The notes under the pieces: model-generated
What the model was told of the DNA's origin: nothing
Databases searched by the model: none
Seen by the model: only the letters and a program-made list of their open reading frames with translations
Shown here: positions 34,884 to 43,551 of the stretch, piece by piece
Position numbering within the stretch: the stretch's first letter is position 1
How the letters are laid out: each line of letters begins with the position of its first letter
NCBI RefSeq assembly: GCF_019511525.1
Contig: NZ_JAEUAT010000004.1
Span: 372,001 to 436,000, forward strand
Origin: Rhizobium cauense
GTDB lineage: Bacteria; Pseudomonadota; Alphaproteobacteria; Rhizobiales; Rhizobiaceae
Direction: 5' to 3'
DNA length: 64,000 bases
Made by a program: the position numbers and the translations under genes

Positions 34884-35126
34884 ATGCCGGGTGTTCGAAA
34901 GACCATTACCCTGTCCGCGTTTGACGTTGATGAAAGCGGCACTCTTATTCCGGCGTTTGAGCCCATGCAGATGAGGGCCGAGGAGACTGCGGTCTACTTA
35001 GCCGAAACCATGGTGAACGATCATATTGGAGTTCTGGTTGTCGAACAGATCTCCGAGCCGGGTGTGGGCGAGGTGGGTGATACGATCATCCTCTTTCGAT
35101 ACGGCCGAACACCCGACATTGGTTAG
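34884..35126 (+). CDS. Small hypothetical protein (80 aa)
   Basis: MPGVRKTITLSAFDVDESGT is followed by an acidic helix with EETAVYLAETMVNDHIGVLVVEQISEPGVGEVGDTIILFRYGR. The composition is protein-like, and a GAGG lies six bases before the ATG. There is no membrane segment. I recognise no family; it may belong to the small conserved proteins common on rhizobial plasmids. Confidence 0.55.
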   Translation: MPGVRKTITLSAFDVDESGTLIPAFEPMQMRAEETAVYLAETMVNDHIGVLVVEQISEPGVGEVGDTIILFRYGRTPDIG

Positions 35127-35252
35127 TCGGACGTCGGTTTCGCGCGTCAGCTTCGACAAGGCCCGGTCCGGTGGACCGGCATTGGGGACGCTGTGTTCAC
35201 AAGCAAGCTCGGCGGAGGCCGGTAACGAAGCATCGGGAATTTTGCCGGCTGG

Positions 35253-35558
35253 ATGATGGCGACAACTGTCCCGGTTCAACTTATCCAGCAAAATATGTTT
35301 GCATTTCATCATTTTGCGGCGCACAATAATTGTGTGGAATCTGGATGTATCTCGGTGAGAATTTGCATCTATAAATCCGACGAAGTGCCTCATATCACGC
35401 TATTTTTGCGCGAAGGATCGCCTTTGCCCGCAGGTGCGAGAAGCCAAAAGTGGCGCCATTTTAAGGCGGTAGCGCGGGAAGAGGTGAGAGCGGATCTTCT
35501 CAAACAGATCGAGGTCGGAAACGGTCACGTTTTTGTCCAGCTCAGCGCCACGCCCTAG
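35253..35558 (+). CDS. Doubtful small hypothetical protein (101 aa)
   Basis: An open frame whose second half (DEVPHITLFLREGSPLPAGA, then WRHFKAVAREEVRADLLKQIEVGNGHVFVQL) looks protein-like. The first part is less convincing and no clear ribosome site precedes either ATG (35253, 35256, 35298). It could be a decayed gene or a real small protein with a later start. Confidence 0.3.
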   Translation: MMATTVPVQLIQQNMFAFHHFAAHNNCVESGCISVRICIYKSDEVPHITLFLREGSPLPAGARSQKWRHFKAVAREEVRADLLKQIEVGNGHVFVQLSATP

Positions 35559-35778
35559 TGTTAGTCCAAAGTGCGCATGAATGCGTAGTCCGCCTGCAGA
35601 GACGGACTGGGGCACGCGCTGTTCAGATATCCCTGAGGCTGCGCGCCCGACAGGCGCCCTTGAATCCTTGCCAGGCCGATCTCACGTTAGGGATCAACAT
35701 TCATTTGCTGACAGCTTCTTGCAATGCATCTGCTGCCGGTCCTCAGCTAAGACGCCTGATGACGTCCGGGAAGCCACT

Positions 35779-36738
35779 ATGGGTATCATTGATGGAAATA
35801 TTGTCTCCGCCGACGAGGCGGAGCTGACTGATGTCTATTCTAGAACTATCGCCGGCGCAGTCGACCTCGTCGGTCCGGCGGTCAGTCGCATAGAGCGCAT
35901 CGGGGGGCGAGGAGGCCATGGTTCCGGCTTTGCGATTTCTCCCGATGGCTTGATCGTAACCAACAATCATGTGGTTGAGGATGCCAGAACTGTCCGGATA
36001 AAGACCGCCGAGGGACTGACAACGGAGGGTCGTGTCCTGGGGCGTGATCCCGACACAGATATTGCCCTCATCCGTGCGAATACCAGTGTCGGCTCATGGG
36101 CTCGACTTGGCGACTCAAAACGGTTGCGGCGTGGCCACATAGCTGTTGCGATCGGCAATCCACTTGGTTTCGAATGGACGGTCACTGCCGGCATCATATC
36201 CGCACTCGGACGCTCGATGCGGGCATCCAATGGCAGATTGATCGACGATGTCATTCAGACTGACGCAGCCCTTAATCCAGGCAACTCAGGCGGTCCGCTG
36301 GTTTCCTCAAACGGCGAGATCATCGGCGTTAACACAGCCGTTATCAGGGGTGCACAGAGCATCGCCTTCGCGGTCGCGTCCAATACGGCGAACTATGTGG
36401 TGTCGGAACTTCTGCGTTTTGGCCGCGTTCGGCGTGGCTATGTCGGCATTGCAGCAGATACGGTCGATCTGCATCGAAGGATAGCTTTGAATGCGGGTTT
36501 GCAACAGACGACTTCGGTGCGGATACGGCGTATAGAACCCGACAGCCCGGCTCAACTTGGCGGTCTGCAAGAGGGCGACCTAGTGCTGGCGATTAATGGA
36601 ACTGCGGTCACCGGGATAGACGATGTCGTGAAACTGCTGGACGGCGATCGGATCGGTCAGGAGACGGAGTTTCTTGTTTTCTCGGTCTACGGCACCCTCG
36701 AGCGCAAAACGCTGATTCCGTCCGCGCGTCTCTCGTGA
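35779..36738 (+). CDS. HtrA/DegP-like serine protease with PDZ domain, no signal peptide
   Basis: 319 aa. A trypsin-like domain has the triad His64 (TNNHVV), Asp94 (DPDTDIALI) and Ser170 (NPGNSGGPL). A single C-terminal PDZ domain (about 230-315) contains IEPDSPAQLGGLQEGDLVLAINGTAV. Typical HtrA proteins carry a signal peptide or membrane anchor; none is seen from the ATG at 35779, and the upstream open frame does not provide one. It is therefore probably cytoplasmic. It stands alone in an accessory region and could act in stress proteolysis or cleave a dedicated partner. Confidence 0.9.
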   Translation: MGIIDGNIVSADEAELTDVYSRTIAGAVDLVGPAVSRIERIGGRGGHGSGFAISPDGLIVTNNHVVEDARTVRIKTAEGLTTEGRVLGRDPDTDIALIRANTSVGSWARLGDSKRLRRGHIAVAIGNPLGFEWTVTAGIISALGRSMRASNGRLIDDVIQTDAALNPGNSGGPLVSSNGEIIGVNTAVIRGAQSIAFAVASNTANYVVSELLRFGRVRRGYVGIAADTVDLHRRIALNAGLQQTTSVRIRRIEPDSPAQLGGLQEGDLVLAINGTAVTGIDDVVKLLDGDRIGQETEFLVFSVYGTLERKTLIPSARLS

Positions 36739-36925
36739 TGCAATAAATCTCCTACTGGAGAAAGGAATTATTGGCGCGAGTGTTCGGGGCATTGGACCTG
36801 CGTTCAGAGCGCCTTGGATCTGATCATGCCGTCAGGCCATTTCCGGTCTGAGCGGGTTGTCGGGCACTCGGTTGTCTGAAGAGGTCTCCCTGGACCAACA
36901 ACGCAACGTCGCTCTGATTGGTTGA

Positions 36926-37189
36926 TCAGTGCACGACGCGGATAACCGGAATTCCCGCTTCGTCGGCGGCGCGAATTGGGGCGTCGCGAGCTTCTTGTGC
37001 CGATAGCTTTCCATGGATTGCATCCAAGCAGATTTTCACTGCCGCCATGTATTCCTCGCCGTCTTCGGATTGCCACTCGCCGATGAGGGTTTCCGCCACC
37101 TCCCGAAGTGAACTCACGAGCCTGTATTTTTCTTGACCGCCCATCACAAGCATCAGGGGAGCGAAATGATCGCTGCTGTGCCAATTCAT
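36926..37189 (-). CDS. DUF982 domain protein (second copy)
   Basis: 87 aa. EEYMAAVKICLDAIHGKLSA followed by QEARDAPIRAADEAGIPVIRV is a clear DUF982 core (usual A-F-I-x-A-A-x-E-A-G-I, here with Pro for Phe). The ATG at 37189 follows GGAGG at nine bases. Function is unknown. It is divergent from the helicase gene, with 495 bp between. Confidence 0.8.
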   Translation of the reverse strand: MNWHSSDHFAPLMLVMGGQEKYRLVSSLREVAETLIGEWQSEDGEEYMAAVKICLDAIHGKLSAQEARDAPIRAADEAGIPVIRVVH

Positions 37190-37684
37190 TACAAAACGCC
37201 TCCGTAGGACAAGATACATTAGTAACCTTGCAAGAACTGTTCCTGGTCGTCGAAGGGAGGGCCGCGCTGAGGTGGATACGCCGGAAAAGGCCCCGTTTCC
37301 TCGTCGTGAGATATTGCGCTGGGAGAGTTGCCGCTATCCGGCATCTGGACGTCGCCGCGGGTTTCCCTGGCGGATCATTTACTTCGGCCGCTTCCTTTTC
37401 GGGCCGGTCACAAAGATCAAGTTGTTGAGGCGCTCGCCAAATGACTTGGTAGCCGGCCCTGATCTGCGATTTGAAAGTGACAGCAAGTGGCATGGGCCGC
37501 TCAGAGACCTTGGATCCGTGTCGCCCTCCGCGAGCTTCCAACTGCCTGATCTTCGTTAACCGTTTGATAACCATCGCGGCTGACCCTTGATCTATCGCGA
37601 GCCCTCGATTCTAGCTGTCTCCGACAGCCCGCAATTTGGGGAACCGCGGTGGAGCGAGTGGTATGAGGCGCGAAGGGTTTTTCA
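37190..37684. other. Intergenic region upstream of the helicase gene
   Basis: 495 bp. The minus strand is open but the translation resembles nothing. A near-CtrA sequence TTAA-CCGTTTG-ATAA (37556-37570) has one mismatch. No repeats or attachment site were noticed. Confidence 0.4.
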
Positions 37685-40600
37685 GTGGCGGACGCGGTAT
37701 CTCTTTTGAATGGCCAAGCTATTTCGAGCGTGGACGCTTCATCCATGGCTGTCGCACGAGTCCTTGCCTATTGGGAGAGTGTCGAGCGATACACTGCTCC
37801 AATCGCAGAGGACGATGGAGACGAAAATGCGAATCTTGCGGTTGCGCACATCCTCGAACACAAGGATGCCTGGCCCCTTACAATCAATCAAGGCAAGGCA
37901 TATCGGCACTTCGTGCGATTTGGGATCACAGCGATCGGCGAGTGCGACCGGCTGATCATCAATCATTTCCTGCCAGATCAAGCGCAACCTGATCGCGCAG
38001 AGACCCTCGAGGACCAATATACTTTCGCTGGTACCTTTGCTGTTTCCGAAAAGGGGGCAGTTGAGAAAGGTTCCTTGGTCGTGAGCCGCTTTCTATATGA
38101 TCTTGCTGCTCTCGTAGTAACACCACATATGAGCTTTAAGGAGTATTCCCAAGCGCTTGCCGACGCCTTCAATGTGCTCGCTAAGAGAAAATCGAAGCCG
38201 GTCGCAGTTGCTGAAGCGATGGCGGAGCGAGCGTTCACGGCCTTGCAGCTGCCGAATATGTTGCGGGCGCCTGTCAAGTGTGTCGTTGTTACGCGCTCCA
38301 GGCAGGTGGTCGAAGGCAAGGCAAAGAGAACAATTCGCGATGCTCGCGTCTTTGCAAACGTCTACCCCCACCTGTTGCGAGAAATGCGCAGCGATGTGGA
38401 AAATGGAGTTTGTGTCGGTGCGGCATGGGATGTCTTGACCAAGCCATCAGCAGCCTCCGATTTCGATGCGACCAGCGATGAAACGGTACTCAACGCATTG
38501 GGGGCCGAACGATATCCGTCCGCACGATGGCCATCCGACTTTTCGCTTTCTACTCATCAGCAAGTGGCTGTGAACGAACTGTTTGCACGGCTTTCGAAAG
38601 AAGGCACCTTCTCGATCAATGGCCCTCCGGGGACGGGGAAGACGACACTGCTGATGGACGTTATTGCAGAGATTATCGCCCGTCGTGCAGATTTGTTGGT
38701 GCGCTATGACGATCCCTGCACGGCCTTTCGCCGGGCCGCCGGGCATGGTCCCCACTTTGAGATCGATACAGCTCTGCACGATTTTTTGGTTGCGATCGCC
38801 AGTTCCAACAACGGCGCGGTTTCCAACCTGACGCTCGAGCTGCCGAAGCGATCCAAGATCGGATCGCGATACAAGGATGCGCTGAGTTCCTTCTCAAAAC
38901 CGGGCGAGCAGGTCATGGCCAAGCATCAGGTAACGGCACATGCATGGGGCGCAATCTCAATCCCGTTGGGAAATAAGCAGAACCGAGATCGGTGTTCGAA
39001 CTTAATCCTCGAGATGCTCGAGGACGAGAATCTCTTTGACCAGAGCGCACCCCTTTCATGGGATGCGGCCCGCAAAATATACAGCAATGCGAAAGCGAAG
39101 GTCGATGAGATCAAAGCGAAGCACTTGCGCCTGCACGAGATTGTAAAGGCGACTGACAGTCTCAAATCTGCGTCTGGCTTTGATCGCAACTTGGCAACAG
39201 TCTCTCCTTCAAGGAAACGCGCTGGTACAGCACTTGTCGTCTCACCAAGCCTTGACGAGCCAACACATCCGATGCTTGCCCTCGCCGCGGAGCAAATTCA
39301 GCAAGCCATGCACGAACTCGGTGATGTCATCTTGCCAGCGGACTTTCGAAACGCGACCCCGCTGGCCAAGGCTCAGATGCTGGTGGGAACGTCGACGTCG
39401 CTGGAAGAGGCTCGGGCAGATCTCTTCGTCGCAGCGATAAAGCTGCACCAATCTTTTATCTTTGCTGCATGGGATCGTATCAAGGTGAACCTGGCTGGCT
39501 GGGTAGATCTGAATTCGGGAAGTAGCGCAGATGCTGCCTCGAGTGCCAATCACCTGTGGAGTTCGTTCAGTCTTCTATTTCCGGTCGTTTCCTCCACCTT
39601 CTGTTCCTTTGCAAATTCCTTTCAAAGTCTAGATCGAGGCTCCATTCCCTGGTTAATTGTCGATGAGGCAGGGCAGGCGTCCAGCCACCATGCCATCGAT
39701 GCATTGTCCCGTGCAAAGCGCGCGGTTGTCGTCGGGGATCCAAGCCAACTTGAGCCGATTTGCACGATTAGCAGCGCGGTAGACAATGCACTCGCATCAA
39801 AGTTCGAGGTCGCGCCTGCGTTTCGCTGTAAATCAACGTCGCTTCAAACACTCGCGGACCGGGTCAATCCATTCGGAGCGAACCGTCGAGGAAAATGGAT
39901 TGGTGCTCCACTTCTCGTCCACCGAAGATGCGCGGAGCCGATGTTTTCGATCTCCAACAGCCTCGCTTACGATAAGTCGATGGTGCTGGCTGACAACAGC
40001 TTGCGCAGACCAGTTTCTTGGCCAAGCGCCTGGATCAACGTTGTAAGTAAGAGCGAAGCGCCGAATGACGTCTACATCCCTGAGGAAGGACAATTGGCAG
40101 GGTATGTCATATCGCGCCTTGTAGCCCACCTCGGCACATTGCCGGACCTCTTCGCCCTTACGCCCTTCAGAAAGGTTTCTGCTGGTCTTAAGCAATATCT
40201 GATGGACAACGCATCAGACATCTTTGGAAGCTTCGACACTCTAGTCGTGGAGAAATGGGTTGATCGCTCCGTAGGAACGGTTCACGCCTTTCAGGGAAGA
40301 GAAGCCGATACGGTTCTCTTCGTATTGGGTGGACAGCACCCAGCGAGCATCAACTGGACGCTCGAAAAACCGAATATCATCAATGTCGCCATGACGCGTG
40401 CTCGCCATCGGATTCTCGTTATCGGAAATCGAGGCAATTGGTTCCAGGACGAACTTCGGGACGCGTGGATGCTAGGAAATGATCGAGACTGGCTTATGGA
40501 GCAAGCCGACGTTAGAGCGATCCTTGGCGAATACCTGCTAAACGCCGTTCCTTCGCATCATCGGCTGGTGAACGACTTTGAGACCCCAACCAACGCACGT

Positions 40601-40705
40601 TGTTCCGTGGGCCACTTGCCCGCTGATCTCAGAAACGGGCAAAATAAGCACAACCGTACCAGAACGACAAAATCTGGCCTGTTAACGGCATGCCCCATCC
40701 GTTAG
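37685..40705 (+). CDS. Large SF1 DNA/RNA helicase (DNA2/NAM7-like)
   Basis: 1006 aa. After a 280-residue N-terminal region of unknown fold come the helicase motifs: Walker A INGPPGTGKTTLLMD (about 311-325), a long insertion (about 330-640), motif II WLIVDEAGQASSHHAIDAL (about 657-675), motif III VVVGDPSQLEPI, motif V-like GTVHAFQGREADTVLF (near 865) and motif VI NVAMTRARHRILVIGN (near 900). This is Upf1/DNA2-type superfamily 1. The start is GTG at 37685. No nuclease domain is recognised. It has its own terminator, so it is a single-gene unit. It may be a phage-defence or plasmid-maintenance protein, but this is inference. Confidence 0.85.
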   Translation: MADAVSLLNGQAISSVDASSMAVARVLAYWESVERYTAPIAEDDGDENANLAVAHILEHKDAWPLTINQGKAYRHFVRFGITAIGECDRLIINHFLPDQAQPDRAETLEDQYTFAGTFAVSEKGAVEKGSLVVSRFLYDLAALVVTPHMSFKEYSQALADAFNVLAKRKSKPVAVAEAMAERAFTALQLPNMLRAPVKCVVVTRSRQVVEGKAKRTIRDARVFANVYPHLLREMRSDVENGVCVGAAWDVLTKPSAASDFDATSDETVLNALGAERYPSARWPSDFSLSTHQQVAVNELFARLSKEGTFSINGPPGTGKTTLLMDVIAEIIARRADLLVRYDDPCTAFRRAAGHGPHFEIDTALHDFLVAIASSNNGAVSNLTLELPKRSKIGSRYKDALSSFSKPGEQVMAKHQVTAHAWGAISIPLGNKQNRDRCSNLILEMLEDENLFDQSAPLSWDAARKIYSNAKAKVDEIKAKHLRLHEIVKATDSLKSASGFDRNLATVSPSRKRAGTALVVSPSLDEPTHPMLALAAEQIQQAMHELGDVILPADFRNATPLAKAQMLVGTSTSLEEARADLFVAAIKLHQSFIFAAWDRIKVNLAGWVDLNSGSSADAASSANHLWSSFSLLFPVVSSTFCSFANSFQSLDRGSIPWLIVDEAGQASSHHAIDALSRAKRAVVVGDPSQLEPICTISSAVDNALASKFEVAPAFRCKSTSLQTLADRVNPFGANRRGKWIGAPLLVHRRCAEPMFSISNSLAYDKSMVLADNSLRRPVSWPSAWINVVSKSEAPNDVYIPEEGQLAGYVISRLVAHLGTLPDLFALTPFRKVSAGLKQYLMDNASDIFGSFDTLVVEKWVDRSVGTVHAFQGREADTVLFVLGGQHPASINWTLEKPNIINVAMTRARHRILVIGNRGNWFQDELRDAWMLGNDRDWLMEQADVRAILGEYLLNAVPSHHRLVNDFETPTNARCSVGHLPADLRNGQNKHNRTRTTKSGLLTACPIR

Positions 40706-40739
40706 ATACCGCTTGTTTAGTCCGTTGGAAGCCACGCCT

Positions 40740-40767
40740 GAGCCTCGGAGACGAGGCTCTCTTTTTC
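40740..40767 (+). terminator. Rho-independent terminator after the helicase gene
   Basis: GAGCCTCG-GAGA-CGAGGCTC is a perfect 8-bp stem with a four-base loop followed by TCTTTTTC. It separates the helicase from panD. Confidence 0.92.
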
Positions 40768-40819
40768 TGCGGCTTCAACGTGCATAGGCATCTGCGGGGG
40801 CGCCGAAGGCGGAGGTATC

Positions 40820-41275
40820 ATGCGCAAGTTCGTTGCGGGAAAGCTTCATGGGATCCATGTCACTGCGGCAAATCTCAATTATCATGGATCGATCACGCTG
40901 GATCCTGATCACTGCGAAGAAGCAGGAATCTTCCCAATGGAGTTCGTGGAAATCTGGAACAAGAACTCCGGCGCCCGAATCTCCACTTATGTCATTCTTG
41001 GCGAACGCGGCTCCAGATGTTGCGTTCTTAACGGCGCCGCTGCCCGCACGTGCCAACCAGGTGACCAGATCATCGTGTGTAATTCAGTCTATCTCGACGA
41101 AAGCAAAGTTACGGCCCTCACGCCTAAGGTCCTCACTTTCGATGCCAGCAACAACGTTATCGACCGGCTAACTTACTGCGTTTCGTACGATGACGATAAT
41201 CGATATCGCTTCAGCATTTTGGACGAAAACGCTCGGCACCTTTCGGTGCCCCTGCTGGTCTCTGGTGTGTCCTAG
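40820..41275 (+). CDS. panD: Aspartate 1-decarboxylase PanD with C-terminal extension
   Basis: 151 aa against about 126 for standard PanD. Catalytic features are kept: GKLHGIHVTAANLNYHGSITLD, with the Gly23-Ser24 self-cleavage site that generates the pyruvoyl group, IWNKNSGARISTYVILGERGS, and the LNGAAAR loop. It converts aspartate to beta-alanine for pantothenate and CoA. The last 25 residues (after LTYCVSYDDD) are an added tail. GGAGG precedes the ATG. No panB or panC is adjacent, so it is probably an accessory copy or feeds beta-alanine elsewhere. Confidence 0.88.
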   Translation: MRKFVAGKLHGIHVTAANLNYHGSITLDPDHCEEAGIFPMEFVEIWNKNSGARISTYVILGERGSRCCVLNGAAARTCQPGDQIIVCNSVYLDESKVTALTPKVLTFDASNNVIDRLTYCVSYDDDNRYRFSILDENARHLSVPLLVSGVS

Positions 41276-41344
41276 AGACCCTTTTGAGCATCGAAGCGAA
41301 ACGGACACCTGTTGCAGGCAATCTTTTTGAATGGGGGACGATAA

Positions 41345-41938
41345 ATGAACATGCGCCAGCGTGTTGGGCTTAAGTTTAAAGATGAGATTGCCTTTCTAAA
41401 AGGCTGGAAACGCGATCGAACTTCTGTTGGGGCGATTGCTCCAACGTCTGCAGTAACCGCCAGAAAGATGGCAAGTGTTGTGGATCCAAGTTCAGGTCGC
41501 CCTGTCCTTGAGCTCGGACCAGGAACGGGCGTTATCACCAAGGCAATCCTGGCACGCGGTGTTGCACCTCACAACGTCACCTCCATCGAATATTCGCCGG
41601 AGTTCTGTCGGCATCTCAGAGGTCTCTTTCCAAGTGTTGATGTCCGATGTGGCGACGCATTTGCACTCGACCTCACGCTGGGCGACAAGCGAGGCACGAA
41701 ATTTGATTGTGTCATTTCCGCCATTCCGCTTCTGCACTTGCCCACGGCCCGACGGCTGACGCTGGCCCTTGATCTGCTGGAGCGCGTGCCCGTTGGGAGG
41801 CCTGTCGTGCAAATAACCTACGGTCCGCTGTCGCCGGTCGTAGCACTTCCTGCTGGCTACGAGGTCCGCCATCTGGCGTTTATGATACGCAACATACCCC
41901 CTGCGCAGCTTTGGATTTATAGGAAGATTCCATCCTGA
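41345..41938 (+). CDS. pmtA: Phospholipid N-methyltransferase (PmtA)
   Basis: 197 aa. FKDEIAFLKGWKRDRTSVGAIAPTSAVTARKMAS leads into SAM motif I PVLELGPGTGVITKAILARGV; later QITYGPLSPVVA and RNIPPAQLWIYRKI match the Sinorhizobium-type PmtA. It methylates phosphatidylethanolamine three times to give phosphatidylcholine, at the inner membrane. Rhizobia often carry a main chromosomal pmtA, so this could be an extra copy. It lies 69 bp after panD; the pair may be co-transcribed. Confidence 0.9.
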   Translation: MNMRQRVGLKFKDEIAFLKGWKRDRTSVGAIAPTSAVTARKMASVVDPSSGRPVLELGPGTGVITKAILARGVAPHNVTSIEYSPEFCRHLRGLFPSVDVRCGDAFALDLTLGDKRGTKFDCVISAIPLLHLPTARRLTLALDLLERVPVGRPVVQITYGPLSPVVALPAGYEVRHLAFMIRNIPPAQLWIYRKIPS

Positions 41939-42177
41939 CCATTCTTGGGCGAGTTTGTCTTCAGAGCCTCACTCCATCAAAAGTCTAGTCGTTTGGCTTT
42001 TTGCTTGCGCAAACGGCAGTGTGCCTTGCTCCGTCCACAAGAGGCTTTTCATTGGAGCGGCAACTGGATAAACAAGGGTATCCGACAACCGGGAAACCAA
42101 CTTGGCGAGAAGCTCGAAAAACGGAACGCCAAGCTGCCTCTTCAACGGTTCCCAGAAGCCTTTTGGATTGAGTTGAA

Positions 42178-42753
42178 ATGAGAACACAGCAACGAAAGTT
42201 CGTTGTCGAAGTGAAGTCTTCGCGTCGCCGGCTTGCCGCCACTCCGAAGTCAATTTGGGAGAGCACCGATCTTAAGGCCCTCATTCGGGCCGCCGAGGCC
42301 GAGGCGGAACCTCCGCTTGGCTCTGAGAACGAGGTTCCACAATCTGGCGACCATCCGGGCGTTGTTCAGGACAAGCCCGTAGCCCTCGATGCTGTTGAGG
42401 TTGCCTACGCCGCAGAGCAAATCCCACCTGGCAGCCCGGTCGCCCAGAGCGAAGCGGTGGCTGAAACACAATTGAGCGTGGAGCGTGAGGTTGTCACCAA
42501 CTCGAGCGCATCCCTCGAAAGCAGCAAAACCCCTCGTCGGATTGCGCGACTTCCCAAACGTCAGCAACAGAAACGACTTCCCCGCGCAGGAGAGGCAGGT
42601 ATTTCCGGTGAGACCCCGGCACATGTCGTCGACGGCCTGGCTGCTGATGACTTGGTAATGCTGGACCGGGAAAATCGACGTCTCAAGGCTCTACTCAGAG
42701 AGAAGATCATCGAGGAGAACAAACTGCTCCGGATGATGCTCAGCCGATTTTAG
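42178..42753 (+). CDS. SyrB-like C-terminal coiled-coil protein (first of three)
   Basis: 191 aa. The N-terminus (KFVVEVKSSRRRLAATPKSIWESTDLKAL) resembles a recurrent rhizobial hypothetical domain. The middle is acidic and disordered, then basic (RRIARLPKRQQQKR). The C-terminus LDRENRRLKALLREKIIEEN and its continuation form a short Leu/Arg coiled coil shared with the next two genes. It is probably a nucleic-acid- or partner-binding regulator; function unknown. Confidence 0.7.
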   Translation: MRTQQRKFVVEVKSSRRRLAATPKSIWESTDLKALIRAAEAEAEPPLGSENEVPQSGDHPGVVQDKPVALDAVEVAYAAEQIPPGSPVAQSEAVAETQLSVEREVVTNSSASLESSKTPRRIARLPKRQQQKRLPRAGEAGISGETPAHVVDGLAADDLVMLDRENRRLKALLREKIIEENKLLRMMLSRF

Positions 42754-43013
42754 TCGCCAGCAATAGCGATCGTCTGTCGTTACGGGGTCTGATCAGTGCG
42801 GCGCACGCAACCTGCGTGGATAGGCACCGTCTGCGCGTCCAGATTTTTCTGCCGATAAGTGCAATCAAACCCCTCCTTCGCGCAGTCATTTGACTGTGCT
42901 AATAACGTGCGTATTGCATGATTTCAGAAATCAATAAGTTTTAAACAAAAGTAAGTGCATATTGACCGCGCGATTGCACGTTCGATAACATTTTCGATCT
43001 TAAGGAGTTCAAC

Positions 43014-43418
43014 ATGGCTGACGAAATCAACACCACAGCTTCGACCGAAGTCGCTGCTGCGAGCGCACCAAAGGAAAAGAAAACCCGCGGGCCTCGCAAG
43101 GCCAAGACAGTCACTGAAGCGGCCCCGGCAACTTCAGTGAGTGCACCGGTGAAGAAGACCCGCGGTCCTAGAAAGGCCAAAGAAGTAGCAGCTCCAGCAG
43201 CAGCCGTAGCAGAAAAGAAAGCTGCCGCAGGCAAAGTCGCTGCCAAGGCTCAACCCGCCAAGCGTGGGCCGCGGAAAGTTGAACTGAAGGCATCAGCGAC
43301 AGACGGCTTCGCTGACCTTCTGAAGCTTGAGGAAGAAAACCAGAAGCTTCGCAAGGCGCTGTCCGACAAACTACGCGCCGAAAACGCTGATCTTCGCAAG
43401 AAGCTCGGAGTGGCGTGA
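43014..43418 (+). CDS. SyrB-like regulator with three RGPRK AT-hook-like repeats
   Basis: 134 aa. It starts MADEINTTASTEVAAASAPK and carries three RGPRK motifs (near residues 24, 46 and 83), like AT-hooks or histone H1 tails, in an Ala/Lys-rich disordered chain. The C-terminus LLKLEEENQKLRKALSDKLR and following residues is the coiled coil of SyrB-like proteins, which in Sinorhizobium affect syrM and symbiotic gene control. AAGGAG precedes the ATG. An inverted repeat follows the gene. DNA binding is inferred from the motifs. Confidence 0.82.
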   Translation: MADEINTTASTEVAAASAPKEKKTRGPRKAKTVTEAAPATSVSAPVKKTRGPRKAKEVAAPAAAVAEKKAAAGKVAAKAQPAKRGPRKVELKASATDGFADLLKLEEENQKLRKALSDKLRAENADLRKKLGVA

Positions 43419-43475
43419 AGAGTAAACGATCGCCGGGCTTCGAGAAATCGGGGAATTCCACAGGCGATCAGACTT

Positions 43476-43506
43476 GTGACCGGGCAAGCATTGCAAGCCC
43501 GGTCAC
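43476..43506. repeat. 10-bp perfect inverted repeat between SyrB-like genes
   Basis: GTGACCGGGC (43476-43485) and GCCCGGTCAC (43497-43506) flank an 11-base loop that is itself partly symmetric. It is followed by GGTATAAT, a good -10 box (TATAAT at 43515-43520), upstream of the third SyrB-like gene. There is no T-tract, so it may be an operator or an attenuating hairpin rather than a terminator. Confidence 0.6.
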
Positions 43507-43551
43507 CGACCCGGTATAATTTCGTAGAACACCGAGTCGGGAGGCTGATCG

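Noticed and set aside
37556..37570. Possible CtrA box before the helicase gene
   Set aside because: One half is ATAA rather than TTAA; with AT-rich spacers such near matches are common.
36804..37574. 256-residue minus-strand frame
   Set aside because: Its translation is low-quality and Arg/Ser-rich, and it overlaps the DUF982 gene that has a real ribosome site and domain.
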